Source: Enterobacter cloacae
GTDB lineage: Bacteria; Pseudomonadota; Gammaproteobacteria; Enterobacterales; Enterobacteriaceae
Reading direction: 5' to 3'
Length of the DNA: 64,000 nucleotides
Assembly (NCBI RefSeq): GCF_013375935.1
Contig: NZ_CP056117.1
Location: 2,108,001 to 2,172,000, forward strand
Under the pieces are notes generated by a model. The model was not told the origin of the DNA. It did not search any database and worked only from the letters and a program-made list of their open reading frames with translations. Shown here in pieces: positions 51,730-63,185 of this stretch. The translations under genes were made by a program, and so were the position numbers. The first letter of the stretch is position 1; each line of letters begins with the position of its first letter.

Positions 51730-51850
51730 TAGTTTCAGGAATCGTTAGTTAGGTGATTATTTTTCCGGAAACATAATAACTAATGATTGTGAATGTTGGG
51801 GGATTGTTACGTGATGGATTGTGCGGTTTAGGGGATGGTGCGGTCTGGTG

Positions 51851-51926
51851 CCCTCACCCTAACCCTCTCCCACAGGGAGAGGGAACGCTAACACCCTCTT
51901 CCTTGGGAGAGAGCCGGGGTGAGGGG
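51851..51926. repeat. REP-like palindrome pair between proX and ygaY
   Basis: CCCTCACCC and CCCTCTCCC, an ACA loop and GGGAGAGGG, then a decayed second arm (CCCTCTTCCTTGGGAGAGAG) and GGGTGAGGGG. It lies between proX and ygaY, transcribed the same way, and may end the proU transcript. Confidence 0.82.
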
Positions 51927-51932
51927 AAAAAC

Positions 51933-52928
51933 TTACTTCTGCGCCTCAAGCGCCTCCTTCACCCAACCGTCAAATTGCTGCTGGTGGGCTTTGATCCAGC
52001 CATCCACGTGGTTTTTAATATCCGCTTCGGAGGATTTACCCGCGTGCATCATGGCGTTCTGAGCGTTGATGTCCGCCAGCGGCAGCTTCATCACGGAGAA
52101 CAGCTTCGCCGCCGCCGGGTTTTTCTCGGCCCAGGCTTTGTTAGCCACAATATGCATGGTGTTCACCGGGAAGCCATAGTTCATGCCGTTCGGCAGTTTG
52201 GTGTCGATATCTTTCTGTTCGCCCGGCAGGGAGGAGAACGGTACCTGCAGCCACACCACGTCTTTGCCCGGCTTCAGCACGTCGCTCACCCAGTACGGGG
52301 TCCAGGTATAATAGATAACCGGTTTGCCCTCTTTAAAACGAGCAATGGTATCGGCCATCATCGCGGAGTAGTTACCGTGGCTCACGTCGACGGTCTTCGC
52401 CAGGTCAAAGGCCTTGTTCTGGTGGTTGATCACCGCTTCACAGCCCCAGCCCGGTGAACAGCCCATCATGTCGGCCTTGCCGTCACCGTTGGTATCGAAC
52501 AGTCTGGCGATCTTCGGATCCTTCAGCTGCTCAATGTTGGTGATGTGGTACTTATCGGCGGTTTTTTTGTCGATCAGATAGCCCTGCGCTGCGCCGGTCA
52601 CGAAGGTGCCTTCCCGATAGAACTTCTTGTCGCCGCCCGCGGCGGCATACATGTCGTCGTGCAGCGGCTGCCAGTTCACGGCGGTAAAGGTGGCGTCACC
52701 GGAGGCAATCGAGGTATAGCCTACGTTATAATCCACTTCGCTGGCGGTATTTACCGTATAGCCCAGCTTCTCCAGCGCGCGGCTGACGATCTGCGTCTGG
52801 AAGCTCTCTTCCGAAATGGTGCTCTGCACCGGCTGTACGGTAATGCCTTTACCCGGCAGCTCAGCCGCAAACGTGCTGGTGGAGACAAGGGTGGCAATCG
52901 CTGTAGCAAAAAGTACGCTCTGTCGCAT
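51933..52928 (-). CDS. proX: Glycine betaine/proline-betaine binding protein ProX
   Basis: A 331-residue periplasmic binding protein with signal peptide [21 protein letters not shown]. It binds glycine betaine through a tryptophan cage, and the many tryptophans ([18 protein letters not shown]) fit. It feeds the ProVW transporter under osmotic stress. Ten bases after proW. Confidence 0.96.
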   Translation of the reverse strand: MRQSVLFATAIATLVSTSTFAAELPGKGITVQPVQSTISEESFQTQIVSRALEKLGYTVNTASEVDYNVGYTSIASGDATFTAVNWQPLHDDMYAAAGGDKKFYREGTFVTGAAQGYLIDKKTADKYHITNIEQLKDPKIARLFDTNGDGKADMMGCSPGWGCEAVINHQNKAFDLAKTVDVSHGNYSAMMADTIARFKEGKPVIYYTWTPYWVSDVLKPGKDVVWLQVPFSSLPGEQKDIDTKLPNGMNYGFPVNTMHIVANKAWAEKNPAAAKLFSVMKLPLADINAQNAMMHAGKSSEADIKNHVDGWIKAHQQQFDGWVKEALEAQK

Positions 52929-52937
52929 CGTTGTTCC

Positions 52938-54002
52938 TTATTTTGTAAATGGACGGGTGAGTAACCCGACAGGGCCGGTGGTATACCAGTGACGGTTGCC
53001 GCGACTGCGTGAATCACGACCGACGGCCTGGGTCAGGCGGTCAAGAATAATGGCGAGGATCACAATCCCTACGCCGCCGACGGTTGCCAGCCCCATGTCG
53101 AGGCGGCCAATGCCGCGCAGCACCATCTGGCCCAGTCCGCCTACGGCAATCATCGAGGCGATAACCACCATCGACAGCGCCAGCATCAGCGTCTGGTTAA
53201 CGCCTGCCATAATGGTCGGCATCGCCAGCGGAAGCTGAACCTTAAACAGCATCTGGCGCGGGCTGGCGCCGAACGAGCGCGATGCCTCAATCAGATCTGC
53301 CGGCACCTGGTTAATGCCCAGAATGGTCAGGCGAATAATCGGCGGCAGGGCGAAGATAATGGTCACCACCACGCCCGGCACGTTACCGATGCCGAAGAGC
53401 ATCACGATAGGCACCAGATAAACGAACGCCGGGGTGGTCTGCATCGCATCCAGCAGCGGACGGATAATTTTCGCGGCCCGCGGGCTACGCGCCAGCCAGA
53501 TCCCCATCGGTAGCCCGATGACGATGCAGAACAGCAGGGCGGTCAGCACCAGCGCGAGGGTGATCATCGCCTGCGACCACGCGCCAATCGCGCCGATAGC
53601 GATCAGGGAAATCAGCGTGGCGACCCCCATCCCCGCGCTGCCAAACTGCCACGCGATAAGCGAGAACAGGATAATGGCCACCGGTGCAGGCATGCCCAGC
53701 ATCAGCTGCTGGAAGCCGTTCAGGATGTAATCCACCGGGATGCGGATCCCCTGGAATACCGGGCGGAAGTGGGTTACCACCCAGTCGATCCCCTGCGTGA
53801 CCCAGCTGTCCAGCGGGATCAGCGTTTTGTGGAACGGATCCATAATGTTGAAGTGTTCTGGCGCAGGCGCGGGTGCGCTGTTCAGCCAGTCTGCCGCGCC
53901 GCCGCCATCGGCCGGCGCTGGCGTGGAGCCCCACGCATCGGCGGATTGCGCAGCGCTGTCCGCCGCTTCAGTGGTGCCCCACGGGTTAGATTGATCGGTC
54001 AT
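52938..54002 (-). CDS. proW: Glycine betaine ABC permease ProW
   Basis: A 354-residue permease with a long hydrophilic N-terminus (about 1-100) and at least five membrane helices. The EAA loop that contacts ProV reads [20 protein letters not shown] (about residue 237). It overlaps the proV end by 17 bases. Confidence 0.96.
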   Translation of the reverse strand: MTDQSNPWGTTEAADSAAQSADAWGSTPAPADGGGAADWLNSAPAPAPEHFNIMDPFHKTLIPLDSWVTQGIDWVVTHFRPVFQGIRIPVDYILNGFQQLMLGMPAPVAIILFSLIAWQFGSAGMGVATLISLIAIGAIGAWSQAMITLALVLTALLFCIVIGLPMGIWLARSPRAAKIIRPLLDAMQTTPAFVYLVPIVMLFGIGNVPGVVVTIIFALPPIIRLTILGINQVPADLIEASRSFGASPRQMLFKVQLPLAMPTIMAGVNQTLMLALSMVVIASMIAVGGLGQMVLRGIGRLDMGLATVGGVGIVILAIILDRLTQAVGRDSRSRGNRHWYTTGPVGLLTRPFTK

Positions 54003-55197
54003 TGTTTGCCCCCTCGCGATCTAAAGCCTGCAGCAACATGCGTTTTGAGATGATGCCGACGTACTGTTGTTCCTCACCCACGACCGGTACGGCGCACGGC
54101 GCCTGGCCGACGTGAGAGAGCAGCTCGCTGAGCGGCGTTTCGGCATCCACGGCAAGCGGAGCGTCAATTAACGCCGCATCGATTCCCTGGTTTTCGCCGA
54201 GTGCGGTTTTCAGAGAGTCGATGGAAACAACGCCGACAAATTTATTGCCGCGTTCAACCAGATAGCCGTATTCACGGTCTTCGTCCTGCAGCAGCTTAAG
54301 CGCGGAGCGCGGGCCAAAACCCGGCGTTTTACGGATAATGCCGTTCGGGGTTCGGCGGGCAATATCTTTGGCGCTGAATACCTGGCTAATATCCACGCCG
54401 CGGAAGAAGGTACGCACATAATCATTTGCCGGGTTATTGAGAATTTCATCCGGCGTGCCGACCTGCACCACTTCACCATTTTGCATAATGGCGATACGGT
54501 CGCCAATACGCATGGCTTCATCCAGATCGTGAGAAATAAAAACAATCGTGCGCTGATGTTTGGCCTGTAATTTTACCAGCTCATCCTGCATCTCGGTACG
54601 AATTAACGGATCGAGTGCCGAGAAGGCTTCATCCATTAATAATATATCCGGATTAATGGCTAATGCGCGGGCTAATCCTACGCGCTGACGCATACCGCCG
54701 GAAAGTTCATCCGGATACGCGTGCGCATAATTCTCCAGCCCCACCTGACGCAGCGCATCAAGGGCTTTTTCCTGACGTTCCTGAGCGGGCGTGCCGGCTA
54801 ATTCCATGCCAAAGGCGGTATTATCCAGCACCGTCATATGCGGCATTAGGGCGAATGACTGAAACACCATTGCAATCTTCTTTCTGCGCACCTCGCGAAG
54901 CTCGGCGTCTGATATTCTGGCGATATCCACGCCGTCAATCAGCACCTGTCCGCGGGTGGGTTCAATCAGGCGATTGAGAAGGCGAACCATAGTGGATTTA
55001 CCCGAACCGGATAATCCCATGATGACAAATATCTCGCCTTCTTCAATGGCCAGACTGGCGTCTTTAACGCCAAGCGATAGCCCGGTTTTTTCCAGAATTT
55101 GCTCTTTCGAAAGGCCCTTCTCAATATATTTGAATGCGCGCTGCGGATGCTCGCCAAATATTTTATAAAGATTTTTCACTTCTAATTTAATTGCCAT
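53986..55197 (-). CDS. proV: Glycine betaine ABC ATPase ProV
   Basis: A 403-residue ATPase. Walker [11 protein letters not shown] is near residue 61, the signature [15 protein letters not shown] near residue 168, Walker [13 protein letters not shown] just after, and C-terminal CBS repeats (about 280-400) probably sense ionic strength. First gene of the proVWX (proU) operon. Confidence 0.96.
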   Translation of the reverse strand: MAIKLEVKNLYKIFGEHPQRAFKYIEKGLSKEQILEKTGLSLGVKDASLAIEEGEIFVIMGLSGSGKSTMVRLLNRLIEPTRGQVLIDGVDIARISDAELREVRRKKIAMVFQSFALMPHMTVLDNTAFGMELAGTPAQERQEKALDALRQVGLENYAHAYPDELSGGMRQRVGLARALAINPDILLMDEAFSALDPLIRTEMQDELVKLQAKHQRTIVFISHDLDEAMRIGDRIAIMQNGEVVQVGTPDEILNNPANDYVRTFFRGVDISQVFSAKDIARRTPNGIIRKTPGFGPRSALKLLQDEDREYGYLVERGNKFVGVVSIDSLKTALGENQGIDAALIDAPLAVDAETPLSELLSHVGQAPCAVPVVGEEQQYVGIISKRMLLQALDREGANNDRSI

Positions 55198-55530
55198 GCA
55201 ATAGAGAGTGTCCTGTTATTTGTTTATGTCGATATGATTACCATGGTAAATAGTTAACTGGCATTACCCTAACATACTCAGAATCTGAGACAACCCTGCA
55301 CCGGCCTGAGGCCGGAATTTTGCCACAAGCGAAACGGCTGAATTTCCCATGAATAAAGGGCTGAGGGAGGTTTGAATTTTTCTGATTTTTTTGCTGCTGC
55401 ATCGGGAAATTTCGCCTGAATCGGTGTGATTCAGGCGAATATGACGGGTAAATTACAGTGTAGTACCTGGTGAAATAATGGTGTGGAAATAAGGGGATTT
55501 ATATTTAATTAATGAACGTTAATGCATTCA
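55198..55530. other. Intergenic region nrdF to proV
   Basis: No gene is seen. It should hold the osmoregulated proU promoters. It is AT-rich at both ends and has a GC palindrome (CCGGCC-TGA-GGCCGG, 55301-55315) and the nrdF hairpin. I could not place the proU promoters firmly. Confidence 0.6.
55411..55439 (-). terminator. Hairpin between nrdF and proV
   Basis: A perfect 12-bp stem TTCGCCTGAATC / GATTCAGGCGAA with a 5-base loop; on the minus strand the next bases are ATTTCCC, so it is a weak terminator candidate for nrdF. Confidence 0.55.
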
Positions 55531-56499
<969 letters not shown>

Positions 56500-58644
56500 T
56501 TACAGCGCGCAGGACACGCAGCCTTCAATTTCGGTGCCTTCCAGCGCAAGCTGGCGCAGGCGAATGTAGTACAGCGTTTTGATGCCTTTCTTCCAGGCGT
56601 AAATCTGCGCCCTGTTGATATCCCGCGTGGTGGCGGTATCCGGGAAGAACAGCGTCAGCGACAGCCCCTGATCCACGTGCTTCGTCGCCTCGGCGTAGGT
56701 ATCAATGATTTTTTCCGGGCCGATCTCATACGCGTCCTGATAGAGCGCCAGATTCTCGTTGTTCATAAACGGGGCAGGGTAGTAGACGCGCCCGGTTTTG
56801 CCTTCCTTACGGATTTCAATTTTCGACACGATCGGATGAATGCTCGACGTGGCGTGGTTGATGTAAGAGATTGAGCCGGTGGGCGGCACCGCCTGCAGGT
56901 TCTGGTTGTAGATGCCGTAGCGCATCACGTCGTCACGCAGCTGCAGCCACATGTCGCGCGTCGGCAGAACGATCCCCGCACGCGCGAACAGCTCGCGCAC
57001 CTTTTCGGTTTTCGGCTGCCAGTCGCCTTCCAGATACTGGCTGAAATACTCCCCGCTGGCGTAGCGCGACCGCTCAAAGCCGGCGAAACGCTGGTTGCGC
57101 TCGCGCGCCAGCATCATGGACGTGTGCAGCGCGTGCCAGGTGACGGTGTAGAAATAGAAGTTGGTGAAATCGAGCCCTTCCGGGCTGCCGTAGGCGATGC
57201 CCTCCCGCGCCAGATAGCCGTGCAGGTTCATCTGCCCGAGGCCGATGGCGTGCGACGCGGCGTTGCCTGCCTCAATGGACGGCACGCTGCGGATGTGGCT
57301 CATGTCCGAGACCGCCGTCAGCCCGCGAACGGCGGTCTCCACCGTGCGGCCAAAATCGGGAGAATCCATGGTGTGGGCAATATTCAGCGACCCGAGGTTA
57401 CAGGAGATATCTTTGCCGATGTCGGCGTAGTCCAGATTCTCGTCATAGGTGGAGGCGCTGTTGACCTGCAAAATCTCCGAACACAGGTTGCTCATGTTGA
57501 TGCGCCCGGCAACCGGATTCGCGCGATTCACCGTGTCCTCGTACATGATGTACGGATAGCCGGATTCAAACTGAATTTCAGCCAGCGTCTGGAAGAAATC
57601 CCGGGCGTTGATGTATTTTTTGCGAATGCGATCGTCGGCGACCAGCTCGTCGTACAGCTCGCTTATCGCCACGTCGCCAAACGCTTTGCCGTAAATTCGC
57701 TCAACGTCATACGGCGAGAATAGCGCCATGTCGGCATTCTCTTTGGCGAGCGTAAAGGTGATATCCGGGATTACTACGCCAAGCGACAGGGTTTTGATGC
57801 GGATTTTTTCGTCGGCGTTTTCGCGTTTGGTATCCAGAAACCGCAGGATGTCCGGGTGGTGGGCGTGAAGATAAACGGCGCCAGCGCCCTGCCGCGCGCC
57901 AAGCTGGTTGGCATAGGAGAAGGCGTCTTCCAGCATCTTCATCACCGGGATCACGCCCGAAGACTGGTTTTCGATGCGCTTGATCGGCGCGCCCGCTTCA
58001 CGCAGGTTCGAAAGCAAAAACGCCACGCCGCCGCCGCGCTTGGAAAGCTGCAGCGCCGAGTTCACCGCGCGGCCAATCGACTCCATATTGTCTTCAATAC
58101 GCAGCAGGAAGCAGGAGACCAGCTCACCGCGCTGGGCTTTACCGCCGTTGAGGAAGGTGGGCGTGGCGGGCTGGAAGCGGCCGGAGAGCATCTCTTCCGT
58201 CAGCCTTTCGGCCAGCGCTTCATCGCCCTGCGCCAGCGTCAGCGCCACCATAACCACGCGATCTTCAAAGCTTTCCAGATAGCGCTTGCCGTCGAAGGTT
58301 TTCAGGGTGTAGCTGGTGTAATACTTCCACGCGCCGAGAAACGTCTGGAAGCGAAAGCCGCTGGCGTGAGCGCGCTCAAACAGCGCCACCACGAAGGGGC
58401 GGTCGTAGCGGGTTAACGTCCGCTCTTCGTAATAACCCTCTTTAACCAGATAGTCGAGACGCTCCTGCTGGCTGCCGAAGGTCACGCTGTTCGGGCGGAC
58501 GTGGGCGGCGATAAAGGCGTCTACCGCCTCACGATCTTTACCAAACTGTATGCGTCCCTCACGGTCATAGAGGTTGAGCATCGCGTTCAGCGCGTGGTAA
58601 TCCGGTGTCGCCTGAATCACGCGTTCTGCGGTTGTCGTTGCCAA
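56500..58644 (-). CDS. nrdE: Class Ib ribonucleotide reductase large subunit NrdE
   Basis: A 714-residue catalytic subunit. The radical-site region [11 protein letters not shown] (about residue 384) and the C-terminal cysteine pair (EGCVSCAL) that shuttles electrons from NrdH are present. Its start overlaps the 3' end of nrdI by 28 bases. Confidence 0.97.
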   Translation of the reverse strand: MATTTAERVIQATPDYHALNAMLNLYDREGRIQFGKDREAVDAFIAAHVRPNSVTFGSQQERLDYLVKEGYYEERTLTRYDRPFVVALFERAHASGFRFQTFLGAWKYYTSYTLKTFDGKRYLESFEDRVVMVALTLAQGDEALAERLTEEMLSGRFQPATPTFLNGGKAQRGELVSCFLLRIEDNMESIGRAVNSALQLSKRGGGVAFLLSNLREAGAPIKRIENQSSGVIPVMKMLEDAFSYANQLGARQGAGAVYLHAHHPDILRFLDTKRENADEKIRIKTLSLGVVIPDITFTLAKENADMALFSPYDVERIYGKAFGDVAISELYDELVADDRIRKKYINARDFFQTLAEIQFESGYPYIMYEDTVNRANPVAGRINMSNLCSEILQVNSASTYDENLDYADIGKDISCNLGSLNIAHTMDSPDFGRTVETAVRGLTAVSDMSHIRSVPSIEAGNAASHAIGLGQMNLHGYLAREGIAYGSPEGLDFTNFYFYTVTWHALHTSMMLARERNQRFAGFERSRYASGEYFSQYLEGDWQPKTEKVRELFARAGIVLPTRDMWLQLRDDVMRYGIYNQNLQAVPPTGSISYINHATSSIHPIVSKIEIRKEGKTGRVYYPAPFMNNENLALYQDAYEIGPEKIIDTYAEATKHVDQGLSLTLFFPDTATTRDINRAQIYAWKKGIKTLYYIRLRQLALEGTEIEGCVSCAL

Positions 58645-59027
58645 AATTCGTTTACTCCTTTACGCACGTTCTCTACGTCCTGCTGTGTCCCCATCAGTTC
58701 AAAACGATAGAGATACGGCACGCCGCATTTTTGAGAGATGACATCCCCGGCGCGGGCAAAGGCCTCGCCGAAGTTGCGATTGCCCGCCGCGATCACGCCG
58801 CGAATCAGCCGTCGGTTATGGGGATCGTTCAGAAAGCGGATCACCTGACGGGGAACGGCTCCCGCCGTGCCGCCGCCGCCGTAGCTGGGCACCACCAGGA
58901 TGTAAGGTTCGTCTACCCGAATACGCTCCCGCTCGTTCAGCGGAATGCGCACCGCAGGCAGCCCGAGGCGCTCCATAAACCGAAGCGTGTTTTCCGAGCT
59001 GCTGGAAAAGTAGACCAGCCCGCTCAT
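58617..59027 (-). CDS. nrdI: Flavodoxin-like ribonucleotide reductase activator NrdI
   Basis: A 136-residue FMN protein that generates the oxidant needed to assemble the NrdF manganese cofactor. [17 protein letters not shown] is the phosphate-binding loop and VPSYGGGG (about residue 49) is the family signature. Overlaps nrdH by four bases. Confidence 0.95.
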   Translation of the reverse strand: MSGLVYFSSSSENTLRFMERLGLPAVRIPLNERERIRVDEPYILVVPSYGGGGTAGAVPRQVIRFLNDPHNRRLIRGVIAAGNRNFGEAFARAGDVISQKCGVPYLYRFELMGTQQDVENVRKGVNEFWQRQPQNA

Positions 59028-59263
59028 GCACGCGTGGCCTGAGCGCTCAGGCGATTGATCATGTCCGGGCGAAAGCCGGACCAGCTGGTGTCACCGGCAA
59101 CCACGACCGGAAGCTGACGGAAGCCCTGCGCCCGCAGGATGTCGGCCGCATCGGGCACCTGATCGAGATTGACCATCTCAAAGGCTACGCCGCGGCTCTC
59201 CATTGCACGCTTCGTGGCGTGGCACTGAACACAATCGTTACGAGTGTAAATAATAATGCTCAT
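59024..59263 (-). CDS. nrdH: Glutaredoxin-like protein NrdH
   Basis: A 79-residue redoxin that reduces NrdE. The active site is Cys11-Val-Gln-Cys14, and the C-terminal WSGFRPDMI is typical. The ATG giving [11 protein letters not shown] has GGAAA 9 bases upstream; an ATG 15 bases earlier lacks an RBS. First gene of nrdHIEF. Confidence 0.95.
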   Translation of the reverse strand: MSIIIYTRNDCVQCHATKRAMESRGVAFEMVNLDQVPDAADILRAQGFRQLPVVVAGDTSWSGFRPDMINRLSAQATRA

Positions 59264-59337
59264 GATTCGTATTTCCATTTAGAATGAGAAATCGGCGCGA
59301 GTAAACGCGTCATGTCGTGTGTGTCTTGCTTAAGGAA

Positions 59338-59381
59338 ATACTAGATGTAGTTGAGATAAGATTCAACCATACAAGATATGG
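59338..59381 (-). promoter_or_regulatory. Candidate NrdR boxes upstream of nrdHIEF
   Basis: Two sites (59338-59353, minus strand CAACTACATCTAGTAT, and 59366-59381, CCATATCTTGTATGGT) resemble the NrdR consensus and the E. coli nrdH upstream sequence. Confidence 0.6.
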
Positions 59382-59460
59382 GAAAATCAGATTGATGTAG
59401 CCCCAATGATGAGCACAGCGGGGAAGGGCGTGCTGCGCGGGTTTTTCAGGCTTTCAGGCA

Positions 59461-59494
59461 AAGAAAAGCCCCGGCGCCTGGGGCGACCGGGGCC
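59461..59494 (-). terminator. Rho-independent terminator after ygaM
   Basis: On the minus strand the stem GCCCCGG / CCGGGGC is followed by TTTTCTTT, 12 bases after the ygaM stop. Confidence 0.85.
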
Positions 59495-59506
59495 GAAAGC
59501 TCACGC

Positions 59507-59833
59507 TTACTTACGCAGGCTGAGCAGGGCGCCGACAAAAATACCCACCGCCGCGACCGTGCCCAGCGTACAGAGCGGTTTCTCACGCACAAAGGTCGTG
59601 GCGCAGCTGGCCATGTCGCAGGCGGCCTGCGTGGTGCGTGAACGGCCGTTCATCCGTGCCCGCGTTTCACGCAGCAGAGACTGAGCCTTACGTTTCGCGG
59701 CATCTGCTTCATCCTTCGCATCAGAACCCCAGGATTTGAGCACCGCTTCCAGCGTGTCCGCTAATTGGCTGACATCGTTACGAATATCCTGAGTGTCGTC
59801 GTTAATATCGTTTCGGTTCGGTCTGTTAAACAT
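59507..59833 (-). CDS. ygaM: DUF883-family membrane-anchored protein YgaM
   Basis: A 108-residue protein with a helical N-terminal part (DIRNDVSQLADTLEAVLKSW) and one C-terminal membrane helix (TLGTVAAVGIFVGALLS). Relatives ElaB and YqjD attach ribosomes to the membrane in stationary phase. The start MFNRPNRND has GGAGGATCGT upstream. Confidence 0.92.
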   Translation of the reverse strand: MFNRPNRNDINDDTQDIRNDVSQLADTLEAVLKSWGSDAKDEADAAKRKAQSLLRETRARMNGRSRTTQAACDMASCATTFVREKPLCTLGTVAAVGIFVGALLSLRK

Positions 59834-59992
59834 ACGATCCTCCATAATTTTGCGTTCCCGTTTAGTTTAGTTCAGAAATGTAATATCTGAAGCGAGTCAC
59901 GGCTTATCGGGCAGTTTATGGAATATTCTGAAAGCCCTGCTAATGCTGAATACTGTAAGGTTGCCGGGCAGGAATGATAACGAGGAAGAGAT

Positions 59993-60337
59993 ATGTATTT
60001 ACGACCCGATGAAGTGGCGCGCGTTCTTGAAAAAGAAGGTTTCACCATGGATGAGGTAACATCAAAAGCGTACGGATATCGCCGTGGCGAGAATTATGTT
60101 TACGTTAACCGTGAAGCACGAATGGGGCGTACCGCTCTCATTATTCACCCGACACTGAAAGACAGAAGCCTGTCATTTGCTGAGCCTGCCTCGGATATTA
60201 AAACCTGCGATCATTATCAGCAATTTCCGCTCTATTTAGGCGGCGAGACGCATGAGCATTATGGTATTCCGCACGGTTTCAGCTCGCGTATGGCGCTGGA
60301 GCGGTTCCTGAAAGGACTGTTTGGCGACGTACAGTAA
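59993..60337 (+). CDS. ygaC: DUF2002-family protein YgaC
   Basis: A 114-residue protein matching E. coli YgaC in length and sequence ([20 protein letters not shown]). No catalytic motif is visible and its function is unknown. It has GAGGAAGAG as an RBS and is convergent with alaE. Confidence 0.9.
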   Translation: MYLRPDEVARVLEKEGFTMDEVTSKAYGYRRGENYVYVNREARMGRTALIIHPTLKDRSLSFAEPASDIKTCDHYQQFPLYLGGETHEHYGIPHGFSSRMALERFLKGLFGDVQ

Positions 60338-60341
60338 TTTT

Positions 60342-60363
60342 GCGACTGGCATGAGCCAGTCGC
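60342..60363. terminator. Perfect hairpin between ygaC and alaE
   Basis: A 9-bp stem GCGACTGGC / GCCAGTCGC with an ATGA loop lies 4 bases after the ygaC stop and 6 before the alaE stop, so it may stop both. T runs are poor. Confidence 0.6.
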
Positions 60364-60369
60364 CTCACC

Positions 60370-60819
60370 TTACGCTTTCGCCTGGCTGTAGGGGCTGACC
60401 TTAAACAGGCGGCGGCAGTAGTCAAGAAAGTAGCCGTACACCGCACCCATCAGCATTGAAACCACGATATTTGAACTCACCGCGGCGGCGATTTGATGCC
60501 AGTCTGCGCCTACCGTCAGCAAAATAACCACGTACACCGGGGACTGGAACGTTACGTAAGCCAGCACGTCGGCCAGGTTTTTTATCCAGCCAGCCGGGCT
60601 AATACGCCGGGCGAAACGCATAACCGCGTCGCGATATAAACCGTACGGCCAGGCAATCATGATATTTACCGGGATGGCGACCAGGCGCGACGAGAGAGAC
60701 TGCTCAAAGGACATTCCCGACAGGAAAATTTCAATCAGCATGTTCACGACGGAACAGTAGACTACCATCGCGAAAGTATCCGCTACCGCATGGCGCAGGC
60801 GAGACTGCGGTGAGAACAT
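60370..60819 (-). CDS. alaE: L-alanine exporter AlaE
   Basis: A 149-residue inner-membrane protein with four helices that exports L-alanine. SYSQ-type C-terminus (SPYSQAKA) and the core [16 protein letters not shown] region match E. coli. The ATG giving [12 protein letters not shown] has GAGGAG upstream; an ATG 24 bases earlier is unsupported. Confidence 0.93.
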   Translation of the reverse strand: MFSPQSRLRHAVADTFAMVVYCSVVNMLIEIFLSGMSFEQSLSSRLVAIPVNIMIAWPYGLYRDAVMRFARRISPAGWIKNLADVLAYVTFQSPVYVVILLTVGADWHQIAAAVSSNIVVSMLMGAVYGYFLDYCRRLFKVSPYSQAKA

Positions 60820-61315
60820 GTCTGAACTCCTCGAACAGAACAAAAAAGTGGCATTTTACCCGCGGCGCTTAGTGCTTTAGGTTGGTTTGTTTTGAGTGTA
60901 TAGCGTATCTCTCTGGCTTTTAACTAACAAGTAGTGATTTATCTTTATTTCGTGGCGCTTTGTCCACAAAATTCTCTAAGGGTGCCTGTTTTTTGCGCGC
61001 TTCGTTATTTTCTTTCCCTTGTGCTTGTTTGTGTTTATAAAACAGATGTTTACGTTGGTTAAGGCAGCGTAAAAACCCCTATGCCACGATGGCGAACAGG
61101 CTAATTTGCAGGCGGGTTTAAACAGGGCCCGTCGGTCAGAGGGAGAACGGTATATTCCGCAATAAAACGGCAGATATTTCGGGATTATATTAACCGGATA
61201 TTTAAATCCATTTACAATAATGTCAAAACGCGCGGGTGGGTAGATATCAGCGCAAAAATCAATTATTCTGTTGCCTGATTTATGTTATACACACGAAGAA
61301 AGGTTTCTCATTATT
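60820..61315. other. Intergenic region alaE to stpA
   Basis: No gene is seen in about 500 bases. It is AT-rich with phased A/T runs, contains the divergent promoters of alaE and stpA, and may bind H-NS or Lrp, which are known to act on these genes in E. coli. No site was assigned. Confidence 0.6.
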
Positions 61316-61721
61316 ATGGCTTTAACGTTACAGAATCTTAATAATATCCGCACCCTCCGGGCGCTGGCGCGTGAATTATCCCTGGATGTTCTGGAAGAAG
61401 TGCTGGAAAAATTCCGGATTGTCACTGAAGAAAAACGCAGCGAGCAGGCTGAATTAGAGCGTCAACGCGCTGAACAGCAGGATAAAATTAATGCTCTGCT
61501 GGAACTGATGAAAGCTGACGGTATTTCTCCGAGCGATCTGCTGGGCGGTGAGCTGGCTCATGCGGGTCAACCGGCTAAAAAACGTAAAGCGCGTGCGGCG
61601 AAATATCGTTTTATTGACGCTAACGGTGAAGAGAAAACGTGGACCGGTCAGGGGGCGTACGCCGAAGCCAATTGCAAACGCGCTGGCAAACGGAAAAACG
61701 CTGGACGATTTCCTGATCTGA
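61316..61721 (+). pseudogene. stpA: H-NS paralogue StpA with a +1 frameshift near the 3' end
   Basis: A nucleoid-associated protein with an N-terminal coiled-coil dimerisation region (ALARELSLDVLEEVLEKF) and the C-terminal DNA-binding core TWTGQG. After TWTGQG the frame shifts: the five-G run at 61651-61655 should be four G, which restores RTPKPIA and the end DDFLI with a 134-residue length equal to E. coli StpA. As read, the protein loses the DNA-binding loop after QG and runs to 61762. It may be a real lesion or a sequencing error. Confidence 0.87.
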
Positions 61722-61758
61722 GTATCATCCGGGCGGTATATTCCGCCCGGCTATCGAC

Positions 61759-61938
61759 CTAGCAGACGCCAAAGTCACCCTCTTCGGTGTACAGAACTAC
61801 GTCTGCCGCTTTCAGGTTATATTTCTCGCCCTGTTCGTTGCTGGCCTGCACGGCCACAATGCTTTCGCCATTTACCTCGAGCACCTTCAGTTTCGGACCA
61901 CCCTGACGCGGTTGGACATAATCGCCGACAGAAAACAT
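61759..61938 (-). CDS. Small YodC/DUF2158-like protein
   Basis: A 59-codon gene with a strong RBS (GAGGAGGTGCT) before its ATG. The product begins MFSVGDYVQPRQGGPKLKVL and ends in GDFGVC; the VGD-x-VQ-x4-GGPK pattern resembles the DUF2158 family of E. coli YodC. Function is unknown. It lies between stpA and ygaP, which are adjacent in E. coli. Confidence 0.8.
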   Translation of the reverse strand: MFSVGDYVQPRQGGPKLKVLEVNGESIVAVQASNEQGEKYNLKAADVVLYTEEGDFGVC

Positions 61939-62017
61939 AGCACCTCCTCATTGTTATAACGATCTTCACCATAGCCCACGTCCGAAGCGGGGTACAGTCT
62001 AATCTGTCGGGTACTGC

Positions 62018-62539
62018 TTACGAGGTTCCACGGTTCCACGGCATCACCTTCAGCAGCCGCGCCATGCCGCAAAAACCCGTTACGCCGGCGAACAGCAGCC
62101 CGGCACCCACGAAACCGCTCAGCAGGAAGAAGAGGCTGGAGACGCCATATCCCAGCACCACGCCGCAGAGGATCAGCAGCCCGGCGGCGATCTGCACCTG
62201 ACGCATCAGCGGCAGCGGCTGGGTTTTGTCTTCAACGGTCAGCAGACCGGCCTGTTTCCAGCCCTGAATGCCCCCCTCAACCACGAAGGCCTGAGCGGGC
62301 GACGCCGCCTGCGCAAGCCGTGCGGCATGGTTAGCCGTTCGGGCTCCGGACTGACAGTGGAAGATTACCGTTTCACCAGGCGCGGCGTTTAGCCTGCCGG
62401 ACAGGGAGTCCAGCGGTAAAGAGCGCGCAGCCGGAATATGCTCGCGGGCATATTCGTCGGCGTCGCGAATATCGATCAGCCTTGCGCCCTCAGCGATAAG
62501 CGCGTTTGCCTGCTGCGGCGAAATAAGAGGAAGAGACAT
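62018..62539 (-). CDS. ygaP: Membrane-bound rhodanese YgaP
   Basis: A 173-residue protein with an N-terminal rhodanese domain (active-site Cys62 in [12 protein letters not shown]) and two C-terminal membrane helices (about 113-160). It transfers sulfane sulfur. Nine bases after ygaV, so it should be controlled by YgaV. Confidence 0.94.
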   Translation of the reverse strand: MSLPLISPQQANALIAEGARLIDIRDADEYAREHIPAARSLPLDSLSGRLNAAPGETVIFHCQSGARTANHAARLAQAASPAQAFVVEGGIQGWKQAGLLTVEDKTQPLPLMRQVQIAAGLLILCGVVLGYGVSSLFFLLSGFVGAGLLFAGVTGFCGMARLLKVMPWNRGTS

Positions 62540-62548
62540 ATCAGCTCC

Positions 62549-62848
62549 TTACGGACAATAAAGGGATTTCAGGGTGCTTATCAGCTGGTGCACCGCATCG
62601 TTTTTGATGGAATACAGGATGCGCTGGGCTTCACGGGTGCTGTCGATAAGCCCCTCTTCACGCATGCGCGCCAGATGCTGAGAGGTGGCGGAGGGGCTTA
62701 GCCCCGTTGCGCGAGCCAGATCGCCCGCGCTGGTTCCGGGCGCGCCGCAGAGCGTGCACAGGATCAGCAGCCTGCGCGGGTTGCTCATGGCTTTCAGTAG
62801 CGTGGCGGCCTGTCCGGCGCTGGCCTGAAGTTGTTCGAGTTCAGTCAT
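62549..62848 (-). CDS. ygaV: ArsR-family repressor YgaV
   Basis: A 99-residue winged-helix regulator of ygaVP. In E. coli it responds to tributyltin and reactive sulfur. The recognition helix lies in LSPSATSQHLARMREEGLI, and cysteines near residues 31 and 34 (ILCTLCG) could sense sulfur or metal. A palindromic operator lies just upstream. Confidence 0.94.
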   Translation of the reverse strand: MTELEQLQASAGQAATLLKAMSNPRRLLILCTLCGAPGTSAGDLARATGLSPSATSQHLARMREEGLIDSTREAQRILYSIKNDAVHQLISTLKSLYCP

Positions 62849-62852
62849 GGTT

Positions 62853-62886
62853 GTTTAGTATTTGCTTAATTAAGTAAATGCTAAAC
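62853..62886. promoter_or_regulatory. YgaV operator candidate
   Basis: A 34-base near-perfect palindrome centred on CTTAATTAAG, with outer arms GTTTAG / CTAAAC and two mismatched pairs, ends 4 bases before the ygaV ATG. Confidence 0.75.
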
Positions 62887-63026
62887 TAATGGCGTCCGTT
62901 AAGCCAGTGTCAAAAGCGTAAAAGAGGGTAAAAGGGTAATAAAGAGATGGCGATGACGGGTAAACTGGCTACGCTTAGAGAAGTGTCTTTTATAATTTTC
63001 AATTGGTTAGCTTGCACGGAGTCTTT

Positions 63027-63185
63027 ATGGGTTTTTGGCGTGTTGTTTTTACGATTATTCTCCCGCCGCTGGGCGTTCTGCTTGGCAAGGGACTGGGCTG
63101 GGCGTTTATCCTGAACATCCTTCTGACCATTCTGGGTTACTTCCCGGGTCTTATCCACGCGTTCTGGGTTCAGACCAAAAGCTAA
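63027..63185 (+). CDS. yqaE: PMP3-family small membrane protein YqaE
   Basis: A 52-residue protein with two membrane helices and the signature IILPPLGVLLGKG. Members of this stress-induced family affect membrane potential. The start MGFWRVVFT matches E. coli. Its end overlaps the end of the convergent LysR gene by four bases. Confidence 0.93.
   Translation: MGFWRVVFTIILPPLGVLLGKGLGWAFILNILLTILGYFPGLIHAFWVQTKS

Noticed and set aside
59406..59684. 92-codon plus-strand frame antisense to ygaM
   Set aside because: ygaM and its terminator are clear on the other strand; the product is basic and featureless.
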